NCBI RefSeq assembly: GCF_001927285.1
Contig: NZ_MSIG01000009.1
Coordinates: forward strand, 161,194 to 225,193
Direction: 5' to 3'
Length of the DNA: 64,000 bases
Source of the DNA: Mongoliimonas terrestris
GTDB taxonomy: Bacteria; Pseudomonadota; Alphaproteobacteria; Rhizobiales; Pleomorphomonadaceae
Position 1 is the first letter of the stretch; every line of letters starts with the position of its first letter. Under the pieces are notes generated by a model. It was given only the letters and a program-made list of their open reading frames with translations. It was not told the DNA's origin and made no database searches. Positions 57,383 through 64,000 of this stretch are shown here, in pieces. The position numbers were made by a program, and so were the translations under genes.

Positions 57383-58230
57383 TTTCTCTCGACGGCGAGC
57401 TCGTCGAGGGCAGCGTCGCGCCGTTCGATCTGACCGACCGCGGCCTCACCCTCGCAGACGGGCTGTTCGAGACCATGACGCTGTTCGGCGGCACGGTCTT
57501 CCGCCTGGATACGCATCTCGATCGCCTGGACCACGGCCTGAAGGTCCTGGGCTTTGCGGTGGAGCGCGACCGGCTCTACGCGGACATCATCCGCATTGCC
57601 GGGCACGAGCCGCCGGACGGCGCGGTGATGCGCCTGACCGTCACCCGCGGGCCGGGCGCGCGCGGGCTCGCGCCGCCGGCCGATCCGATCCCGACGGTGA
57701 TGATCACCCTCTCGCCGTTCCGACGCGAGCTGGTGTTCGAGCCGACGACGCTCTTCACCTCCTCCATCCGACGCAACGACGGCTCGCCGCTGGCGCGGCT
57801 GAAGTCGCTCCAGTACCTGGACAACGTGCTGGCGCTCCGGGAAGCGCTCTCCAAGGGCGCCAAGGATGCCCTGATGCTGAACGGACAGCTCCGCGTCGCC
57901 TGCGCGACGGCGGCCAACGTGTTCTGCATCACCGACGGCCACCTGTTCACGCCGCCGATCCGCGACGGCGTGCTGCCGGGCATCATCCGCTCCATCGTGC
58001 TGGCGACCGCCACCGAGCTTGGCCTGAAGCCGGTGGAGAAGTCGCTGACCGCCCGGGACCTCATCGCGTCCGGCACCGTCTTCCTCACCAATTCGGTGCG
58101 GCTGGTGCAGCCCGTCTCGGCCATCGACAACAGCCGGCTCGCCGGCGACGACGGCCTGATCCGCCGCGTGCTCGACCGGGTGCTCGATGTGATCGTGGCC
58201 GAGTGCGGGGTGGACCCCGTCCGCATGTGA
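57379..58230 (+). CDS. pabC: Aminodeoxychorismate lyase-like PLP class IV enzyme
   Basis: This 283-residue fold-type IV PLP enzyme has the cofactor lysine in LARLKSLQYLDNV (Lys142) and FITNS-like VFLTNSVRLVQPVSAI. Sequence alone does not cleanly separate PabC from D-amino acid or branched-chain aminotransferases. The four-base overlap with pabA makes 4-amino-4-deoxychorismate lyase the best assignment, giving a complete PABA operon. PABA feeds both dihydropteroate (folate) and RFAP (H4MPT) synthesis. Confidence 0.85.
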   Translation: MISLDGELVEGSVAPFDLTDRGLTLADGLFETMTLFGGTVFRLDTHLDRLDHGLKVLGFAVERDRLYADIIRIAGHEPPDGAVMRLTVTRGPGARGLAPPADPIPTVMITLSPFRRELVFEPTTLFTSSIRRNDGSPLARLKSLQYLDNVLALREALSKGAKDALMLNGQLRVACATAANVFCITDGHLFTPPIRDGVLPGIIRSIVLATATELGLKPVEKSLTARDLIASGTVFLTNSVRLVQPVSAIDNSRLAGDDGLIRRVLDRVLDVIVAECGVDPVRM

Positions 58231-58367
58231 GCCTCTCGGGCGGGCGGGCCGTCTCGGGACCGGTTCCGCGCCGCCTCGGCGGCCGGCTGCTTTCCGTTTG
58301 ACTTGCCGGGGCTCATCCGGCTACCCGAAAGCCCCACGCGTCACCATCCGGACACACAGCGGCGATC

Positions 58368-61097
58368 ATGCTGGACAAGACCTTCGAAGCGGCGGCCGTC
58401 GAGCCCAAGATCTCCCGCCTCTGGGAAGAGGCCGAAGCCTTCCGCGCTGGCCGCAGCGCCCTGCCGGGCGCGGCCTCCTACACGATCGTGATTCCGCCGC
58501 CGAACGTGACCGGCTCGCTCCACATGGGGCACGCGCTCAACAACACCCTGCAGGACATCCTCGTCCGGCTGATGCGCATGCGCGGGCGTGACGTGCTCTG
58601 GCAACCGGGCCTCGACCACGCGGGCATCGCCACCCAGATGGTGGTGGAGCGCCAGATGATGGAGCGCCAGGAGCCGGGCCGTCGCGACATCGGCCGCGCC
58701 GCCTTCGTGGAGAAGGTGTGGACCTGGAAGGGCGAATCCGGCGGCACCATCGTCAACCAGCTGAAGCGCCTCGGCGCCTCGTGCGACTGGTCGCGCGAGC
58801 GCTTCACCATGGACGAGGGGCTGTCGAAGGCCGTCCTCAAGGTGTTCGTCCAGCTTTACCGCGAGGGGCTGATCTACAAGGACAAGCGCCTCGTCAACTG
58901 GGACCCGAAGCTGCTCACCGCCATTTCGGACCTGGAGGTCGTCCAGACCGAGGTGAAGGGCAACCTGTGGCACTTCCGCTATCCGATCGAGGGCGAGACC
59001 TTCGATCCGGAGAACCCGGCCACCCACATCGTCGTCGCCACCACCCGGCCGGAGACCATGCTGGGCGACACGGCCGTCGCGGTGCACCCGGAGGACGAGC
59101 GCTACGCGGCGCTGGTGGCGCGCGGCGCCAAGGTGCGCCTGCCGCTCGTCGGCCGGCTGATCCCGATTGTCGCGGACGAGTATTCGGACCCGGAGAAGGG
59201 ATCCGGCGCCGTCAAGATCACGCCCGCCCACGACTTCAACGACTTCGAGGTCGGACGGCGGCACGATCTGCCTAAGATCAACATCTTCGACGTGGAAGCG
59301 AATGTTGTTCTGAAGGACAACGCCGACTTCCTGGCGGGCCTCGCATCGACCGACGAACTTGCGGCGACCATCGTGGCGCTCGACGGGCGCGAGCGTTTCG
59401 CCGCCCGAAAGGCGATCGTCTCCATGATGGAGGAGCGCGGTCTTCTGGAGAAGATCGAGCCGCACACCCATATGGTGCCGCACGGCGACCGCGGCGGCGT
59501 GCCGATCGAGCCCTATCTCACCGACCAGTGGTATGTGAACGCGGCCGAGCTCGCCCGGCCGGCGATCGTGTCCGTCCGCGAGGGCCGCACCACCTTCGTG
59601 CCGAAGAACTGGGAGAAGACCTATTTCGACTGGATGGAGAACATCCAGCCCTGGTGCATCTCCCGCCAGCTCTGGTGGGGCCACCAGATCCCGGCGTGGT
59701 ACGGGCCGGACGGCAAGGTGTTCGTTGCCGAAAGCGAAGCGGATGCCATCGCCGAGGCTGCCGCGCACTATGGTGCCGAGACGGCGCTCACCCGCGACGA
59801 GGACGTCCTCGACACCTGGTTCTCCTCCGCGCTCTGGCCCTTCTCCACGCTCGGCTGGCCGGACGAGACGCCGGAACTTGCCCGTTACTATCCGACCAAC
59901 GTGCTGGTCACAGGCTTCGACATCATCTTCTTCTGGGTCGCCCGGATGATGATGATGGGTCTGCATTTCATGGACAAGGAGCCCTTCTCCGACGTCTACA
60001 TCCACGCCCTCGTCCGCGACGAGAAGGGCGCCAAGATGTCGAAGTCGAAAGGCAACGTCATCGATCCCCTGAACCTCATCGACGAGTACGGCGCCGATGC
60101 GCTGCGCTTCACGCTGGCGGCGATGGCCGCCCAGGGGCGCGACATCAAGCTGGCGACGAGCCGCGTCGCCGGCTACCGGAACTTCGCCACCAAGCTCTGG
60201 AACGCCACCCGCTTCGCCGAGATGAACGGCTGCGCCCGCGTGGCCGACTTCGACCCGAGCGGCGTCACCGAGACGCTGAACCGCTGGATCGTCACCGAGA
60301 CCGCCCGGGCGGCCCGGGACGTGACGGAGGCGATCGACGCGTACCGCTTCAACGACGCGGCGGCGGCGCTTTATCGCTTTGTCTGGAATGGCTTCTGCGA
60401 CTGGTACCTGGAGCTTGCGAAGCCCGTCCTCACCGGCGACGACGGCGCCGCCAAGGACGAGGTGCGGGCGACCTGCGGCTGGGTGATCGACCAGATCCTG
60501 AAGCTCCTCCACCCCTTCATGCCCTTCATCACCGAGGAGCTCTGGGCGGCGACGGGCGCGTGGGGGCCCGCGCGGACCGAGATCCTGGCGCTCACCCGCT
60601 GGCCCGACCTGCCGCTCGAGGAATCGGATGCCGCCAACGAAATCAACTGGTTGGTAGACGTCATCTCCGAGATCCGATCGGTCCGGGCCGAGATGGGGCT
60701 CGCCCCCGGCATCCAGGTGCCGCTGGTGCTGGTGGGCGGGTCCGCCAAGGTGCGCGGCTGGGTCGCCACCCACACGGCGGCCATCCAGCGGCTCGCCCGG
60801 GTGTCGGAGGTCTCGCTCGCCGACGTGGCGCCGCCGCAGTCCGCCCAGATCGTGCTCGCCGACGGCGTGGTGGCGCTGCCGCTCGCCGGCGTTGTGGATC
60901 TCGACGCCGAACGGTCCCGCCTGATGAAGGAGGAGACCAAGCTCGAGGGCGAAATCGCTCGTATCGACAAGAAGTTGTCGAACGAGCAGTTCATCGCGAA
61001 GGCGCCCGAGGAGGTGGTCGAGGAGGAGCGGACCAAGCGGGAAGGCTATGTGGAGCGGCTGGCCAAGGTTCGGGAGGCGCTGAAGCGGCTCCGGTGA
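58368..61097 (+). CDS. valS: Valyl-tRNA synthetase
   Basis: This 909-residue class I synthetase has the HIGH-type PPPNVTGSLHMGHALNN near 43-59, the editing domain, KMSKSKGNVIDPLNLIDEYG, and a C-terminal coiled coil (DLDAERSRLMKEETKLEGEI). All are typical of ValRS. Full length. ATG at 58368 within GCGATCATG; a weak ribosome site. Confidence 0.95.
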   Translation: MLDKTFEAAAVEPKISRLWEEAEAFRAGRSALPGAASYTIVIPPPNVTGSLHMGHALNNTLQDILVRLMRMRGRDVLWQPGLDHAGIATQMVVERQMMERQEPGRRDIGRAAFVEKVWTWKGESGGTIVNQLKRLGASCDWSRERFTMDEGLSKAVLKVFVQLYREGLIYKDKRLVNWDPKLLTAISDLEVVQTEVKGNLWHFRYPIEGETFDPENPATHIVVATTRPETMLGDTAVAVHPEDERYAALVARGAKVRLPLVGRLIPIVADEYSDPEKGSGAVKITPAHDFNDFEVGRRHDLPKINIFDVEANVVLKDNADFLAGLASTDELAATIVALDGRERFAARKAIVSMMEERGLLEKIEPHTHMVPHGDRGGVPIEPYLTDQWYVNAAELARPAIVSVREGRTTFVPKNWEKTYFDWMENIQPWCISRQLWWGHQIPAWYGPDGKVFVAESEADAIAEAAAHYGAETALTRDEDVLDTWFSSALWPFSTLGWPDETPELARYYPTNVLVTGFDIIFFWVARMMMMGLHFMDKEPFSDVYIHALVRDEKGAKMSKSKGNVIDPLNLIDEYGADALRFTLAAMAAQGRDIKLATSRVAGYRNFATKLWNATRFAEMNGCARVADFDPSGVTETLNRWIVTETARAARDVTEAIDAYRFNDAAAALYRFVWNGFCDWYLELAKPVLTGDDGAAKDEVRATCGWVIDQILKLLHPFMPFITEELWAATGAWGPARTEILALTRWPDLPLEESDAANEINWLVDVISEIRSVRAEMGLAPGIQVPLVLVGGSAKVRGWVATHTAAIQRLARVSEVSLADVAPPQSAQIVLADGVVALPLAGVVDLDAERSRLMKEETKLEGEIARIDKKLSNEQFIAKAPEEVVEEERTKREGYVERLAKVREALKRLR

Positions 61098-61204
61098 GAA
61101 ACGCAGAAGACGGGAGAGCGTTTTCGTTCCCCAGGACAATGCGCTTCCGCGGTTGGCGTTCGGGCTCGTTTCTGGCACTCTGACGACGATGAGGAGCGTT
61201 CTTC

Positions 61205-61453
61205 ATGGGAACGATGGTCGAACTCGACGAGGCGTCCGCGGAAGCGGCTCGGCGGCTGGTGGATGAAGGCCGCTTTGCCTCGGTGGAGGATGTGGTCGGC
61301 GAAGCCATGATGGTGCTTCGTCGGCAAGAAACCGAGCGTTGGCTGGAGAATCTCTCTGAGCAGGCAGACCAGCAAATCGCTGCTGGCGAGTATTCGTCTG
61401 TCGACGATGTTCGAGGTCGTCTGCAGAAGCGATCTGAAGTGTCGGGTGCGTGA
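61205..61453 (+). CDS. parD: ParD-like antitoxin
   Basis: This 82-residue protein begins MGTMVELDEASAEAARRLVD and continues FASVEDVVGEAMMVL, the ribbon-helix-helix plus helical tail of ParD/CopG antitoxins. It should neutralise the adjacent toxin and repress the pair. The start follows GAGGAGCGTTCTTC. Its end overlaps the toxin start (GTGA). Composition is less GC-rich than the neighbours, as often seen for mobile toxin-antitoxin modules. Confidence 0.78.
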   Translation: MGTMVELDEASAEAARRLVDEGRFASVEDVVGEAMMVLRRQETERWLENLSEQADQQIAAGEYSSVDDVRGRLQKRSEVSGA

Positions 61454-61764
61454 AGAAGCGCCGGGTAATATTAATCCGGAGTGCCGAACAAGACTTAGCC
61501 GCCATCCACGCATGGATTGAACGTGACAATCCGATGGCCGCCCTCGCGGTGACTGACCAATTGCTGCGGCGCTGCGAAGCGCTCGGCCATGGCGCCGAGC
61601 GATTTCCGGTGCTTCGGAGCACGCGCCCGCTTCGATTACGTAAACTTGTCGGAGGTCCGTACCTTATCCTCTATCGGATCGACGTTGATGTCGTTCAGGT
61701 GATCAAGATTCTTCACGGCCGGCAAGACCTCGTCGCCATTCTCGACAATCTTCAGCGGCGGTAA
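61450..61764 (+). CDS. parE: RelE/ParE family toxin
   Basis: This 104-residue protein contains VILIRSAEQDLAAIHAWIER and YLILYRIDVDVVQVIKILHG followed by RQDL, the conserved ParE C-terminal signature. ParE toxins poison gyrase, RelE types cleave mRNA; the ParD partner favours ParE. GTG start in overlap with the antitoxin. The 3' end overlaps the convergent DUF447 gene by 13 bases. Codon usage includes ATA and TTA, rare elsewhere in the window. Confidence 0.8.
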   Translation: MKKRRVILIRSAEQDLAAIHAWIERDNPMAALAVTDQLLRRCEALGHGAERFPVLRSTRPLRLRKLVGGPYLILYRIDVDVVQVIKILHGRQDLVAILDNLQRR

Positions 61765-62312
61765 TGCGCTTCGATCTTCTCCACGATCCAGTCCCAGGCT
61801 TCCTGTTCTTGGGCTCCTGCGCATTTTTCTACCGCGATCCGCAAATATTCGATCTCGGTCTCAACCTTTTCTTGTGGCAGCATGCCGAGGCGGGTGGAGA
61901 GGATGGCGGCTTCCAGGACGGCGGCTTGGGCGCGGTTGTAGCCGACGAAGGGGCGGTGGGCGGCCTGGTGGAGGACGCGGCAGCGGAATCTTGGCCTAAG
62001 CTCATGATCGACAAAGGAAATCGCCTCCAGCTCCAGGTGGCCGGTGGTGTCCTTCAGGCGAACGCCGTCGATCACGTCGGCGGGCACCGTCTCGACCACG
62101 TCGCGGCCGGTCAGGAGGCCGGCGATGACGCGGACGTCGGATGGGGCGGAGACCGTAAGATACGGATGCCGCTCGACATTTTCGATCGCCGGAGAGGGCC
62201 GGAAGGGCAGGAAGATCCAGTCCTCGCCGTCCTGGTGGAGGCCGTAGGGGCGGACGTGGAAGCTGCCGTCCGCGTTCTTCGTGGCGACGATGGTCTCCAG
62301 GATGAAGGGCAT
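61752..62312 (-). CDS. DUF447 family protein of the H4MPT cluster
   Basis: This 186-residue protein begins MPFILETIVATKNADGSFHV and contains PYLTVSAPSDVRVIAGLLTG and FVGYNRAQAAVLEAAILSTR, matching DUF447 (COG2457-like), shared by methanogens and H4MPT-using methylotrophs, with a flavin-reductase-like split barrel. The reaction is unknown; participation in cofactor synthesis is inferred from distribution. ATG at 62312 shares its A with the stop of the upstream DHPS-like gene (TGATG), so the two are coupled. Confidence 0.75.
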   Translation of the reverse strand: MPFILETIVATKNADGSFHVRPYGLHQDGEDWIFLPFRPSPAIENVERHPYLTVSAPSDVRVIAGLLTGRDVVETVPADVIDGVRLKDTTGHLELEAISFVDHELRPRFRCRVLHQAAHRPFVGYNRAQAAVLEAAILSTRLGMLPQEKVETEIEYLRIAVEKCAGAQEQEAWDWIVEKIEAHYRR

Positions 62313-63871
62313 CAGCGGGGCTCCCCGTCGGTCGGCGAAGGGGCGGTTTTCGGGGACAAGTTGTTGCGATTGTCGCCGGTTTTGTCGTCGATGTCGCCGG
62401 ATGTAGCGCCCGTTTGTAGCGGCTTTGTAGCCGCTGTAGCGGCTATGTCGCTGTCCTTGTCGTCCTTCTTGGCCTTTCGGCCCTTCAGCGTGTGGCCGGC
62501 CTCCTGCAACCGCGTGCGATCCTCCTCGCGCCGGTCGGCGGCTATGCCCCAGTCGAGGGGATTGTCCTGCGCGTAGCGCTTGCCGAGGGCGAAGGCGATC
62601 TCGGCCTTCTGGAGCTCGGCGCCGAGATAGAAGGCGTGGCCGCCGTCGGTCTCCACGCCGAGGTGGGGGAAGAACTCGAAGGCGTCCGTGTCGATGACGT
62701 GGATGTCGCGGTTGTAGATGTGCACCCCGTCCTCGGCGACCTCGATGCGATAGTTGCGATCGCGCACATCCTTTTTGAGGTCGGCGATCCCCTGCGGCGT
62801 GTTGGCGAAGGGCTTGCGGTCGTGGAGGCCGAGGAGGGCGGTGGAATAGCCCTTGGGCAGACCGCCGTCCCGCTTTGCGGCGTACATCATGCGCCGGGCG
62901 GCGTCGTGCTCGTGGACGGTCCGGCGGGTGTGCGGGCTGACCTGGACGATGAGGACGCCGGAGATGGAAAGCTCCGAGCAGATGCCGAGCAAGAGGGTGG
63001 TGATGCCGCCGGTGTCGGCCTCGGTCAGTTCGGTGAGGTTGCCGGTGCCCATCAGCATTCGTGCGTTCGGCATGCGCCGGCGGAATTCGTGATAGCGGAC
63101 GAGGCTTTCGGTGAAGCCGAAGTGGATCGGGTCGAGGATGGGATCGGCCAGATAGGGCAGGCCCCAGGCGTCCATGCGCTCGGCGGCGCGGATGAGACTC
63201 TCCAGGTCGCCGGGCGTGGCGGGTACCAGGATGGGCACGGCGGCGATGTCGCGCGCGCGGTCCACGGTGGTCTCGTTGAGGGAGAGGAGATAGTCGGCCC
63301 CGGCGCGGGCGCCGAGCATCAGCTCGTCCACGTTCGCGCTGTCGACGGAGACCTTGAAGCCCTCGGCCTTCAGGGTGCGGATCAGCTCTTCCAGGTGCGG
63401 GAAGGGCGTGTCGGGCAGGCAGCCGATGTCGATCACGTCGGCGCCGGCGGCCCGGTGCGCGTGGGCGCGGCGGACCACGTGGTCGATGGAGGATTCCGGC
63501 GCCTCCACGATCTCGGCGAAGATCATCAGCTCGTGCTGGGAGAGGTCCGCCTCGCGGGCGCCGCGGCCGAAGAACTGCGGCAGGTCCACCACCTCGTCGG
63601 GTCCGCGGAGGACCGGCATGCCGAAATGGGCCGAGAGGGCGTCGAGGTCGGCGCGGCATCGGCCCGGGAGGACGACGCGGGTGGCGCCGGCCGGCAGGGT
63701 GACCCGGCGGCGGATGATGTCCTCGGTCATCAGGGCGGCCACCTTCACGCCCACGTCGACGATGGAGTAGGCGAAGGCCGCCTGCAGCCCCGCCATCACG
63801 GCCTCCACTCGCGGATGGGCGAGGTGGCCGGTGAGGAGGACCACGTGGTCGGGGGAGGCGCTGTCCGTCAT
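62312..63871 (-). CDS. Dihydropteroate-synthase-like protein (DUF6513) of the H4MPT cluster
   Basis: This 519-residue protein has an N-terminal DUF6513 segment and then a TIM-barrel DHPS-like core: AHRAAGADVIDIGCLPDTPF, FKVSVDSANVDELMLGARAG, ADYLLSLNETTVDRARDIAA, and MLMGTGNLTELTEADTGGI. In H4MPT organisms such proteins are thought to couple the pterin to the RFAP-derived arylamine, in place of folate-type DHPS. The C-terminal about 50 residues are low-complexity. Part of this tail (SDIAATAATKPLQTGATSGD) is encoded by the GTAGC-rich hairpin repeat also found at 24703-24833. ATG at 63871. Confidence 0.75.
   Translation of the reverse strand: MTDSASPDHVVLLTGHLAHPRVEAVMAGLQAAFAYSIVDVGVKVAALMTEDIIRRRVTLPAGATRVVLPGRCRADLDALSAHFGMPVLRGPDEVVDLPQFFGRGAREADLSQHELMIFAEIVEAPESSIDHVVRRAHAHRAAGADVIDIGCLPDTPFPHLEELIRTLKAEGFKVSVDSANVDELMLGARAGADYLLSLNETTVDRARDIAAVPILVPATPGDLESLIRAAERMDAWGLPYLADPILDPIHFGFTESLVRYHEFRRRMPNARMLMGTGNLTELTEADTGGITTLLLGICSELSISGVLIVQVSPHTRRTVHEHDAARRMMYAAKRDGGLPKGYSTALLGLHDRKPFANTPQGIADLKKDVRDRNYRIEVAEDGVHIYNRDIHVIDTDAFEFFPHLGVETDGGHAFYLGAELQKAEIAFALGKRYAQDNPLDWGIAADRREEDRTRLQEAGHTLKGRKAKKDDKDSDIAATAATKPLQTGATSGDIDDKTGDNRNNLSPKTAPSPTDGEPR
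62395..62455. repeat. GTAGC-rich hairpin repeat inside a coding region
   Basis: Contains ATGTCGCCGGATGTAGCG, then AGCGGCT-TTGT-AGCCGCT, then GTAGCGGCTATGTCGCTG. The outer two words recur (one inverted) in the intergenic copy at 24703-24833. Here it lies in the 3' tail of the DHPS-like gene and adds about 20 residues in frame. Confidence 0.75.
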
Positions 63872-64000
63872 GGGGGGCGAGGCTGTCCGGTGATGCGGAG
63901 TGGGTGGCGCGGTCGTTCGCCCGGACCTTCCACGGAATGGGGGGTGGTCGCAAGGGGATGGGAGGCCGCGCGGGGGGCGGGGGGGGGGGAGCGGGTGGGG
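63872..64000. other. G-rich intergenic end of the window
   Basis: No gene is seen. The plus strand has very long G-runs (about 63970-63990 and to the end), upstream of the DHPS-like gene. The runs may be real or an assembly-sensitive stretch; a G-quadruplex is possible. Confidence 0.4.

Noticed and set aside
61752..63953. A single 733-codon minus-strand frame joining DUF447 to upstream sequence
   Set aside because: It only bridges the DHPS-like gene in a different frame. The DUF447 protein starts at 62312, coupled to the DHPS-like stop.

Overview
The window is very GC-rich and carries the signature gene set of a methylotrophic alphaproteobacterium, most likely of the Hyphomicrobiales (Rhizobiales). 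The evidence is the tetrahydromethanopterin (H4MPT)-linked C1 pathway genes (fhcB, mtdB, mch, fae and their accessory genes), an ExoR-type Sel1 regulator, and a long housekeeping block in the order erpA-dgt-argS-SPOR-nagZ-scpAB-tatABC-serS-surE-pcm-LysM/M23-yajC-secDF. I cannot name a genus from the sequence alone.

Layout. (1) 1-10986: C1 island. It holds a truncated fhcB (minus strand, left edge), a repeat-filled spacer, a pterin carbinolamine dehydratase, a beta-RFAP-synthase-like protein, then an overlapping operon mtdB / ATP-grasp / mch / RimK-like ATP-grasp / CitG-like protein, then fae on its own with a strong terminator, a HisA-like protein and an MfnF-like kinase. (2) 11664-16048: exoR, a glycosyltransferase, xthA, a methyltransferase-like protein and erpA. 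(3) 16233-39611: housekeeping block for dNTP turnover, tRNA charging, septal and cell-wall proteins, condensin partners, Tat and Sec export, protein repair and tRNA methylation. (4) 39702-40326: a 49-residue DUF1127 protein followed on the same strand by nine back-to-back hairpins, most with a CUCCUCCC-type loop, the last one a terminator. This is a cuckoo/CcsR-type anti-Shine-Dalgarno sRNA array and the most interesting object here. (5) 40877-49274: uvrA and ssb around a LexA box, small membrane proteins, and ureide catabolism genes. (6) 49320-55283: a TetR / membrane protein pair with a perfect operator palindrome, ndh, rimO, and a Tat-exported cyclase with an AhpD-like partner. (7) 55401-58230: pabB-pabA-pabC, which make p-aminobenzoate, a precursor of both folate and H4MPT. 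(8) 58368-64000: valS, a ParDE-like toxin-antitoxin pair of different base composition, and two more H4MPT-associated genes (DUF447 and a dihydropteroate-synthase-like protein) at the right edge.

How it fits together. PABA synthesis, the RFAP-synthase-like and DHPS-like proteins and the ATP-grasp ligases can be read as H4MPT cofactor supply. The MfnF-like and HisA-like proteins are probably linked to methylofuran. Fae, MtdB, Mch and Fhc then oxidise formaldehyde to formate. Intergenic spaces are crowded with at least three families of palindromic repeats: a GGTCCGC/GCGGACC paired-hairpin family, the common alphaproteobacterial CCCCGGC/GCCGGGG family, and a GTAGC-rich hairpin family that has also entered the 3' coding end of the DHPS-like gene.
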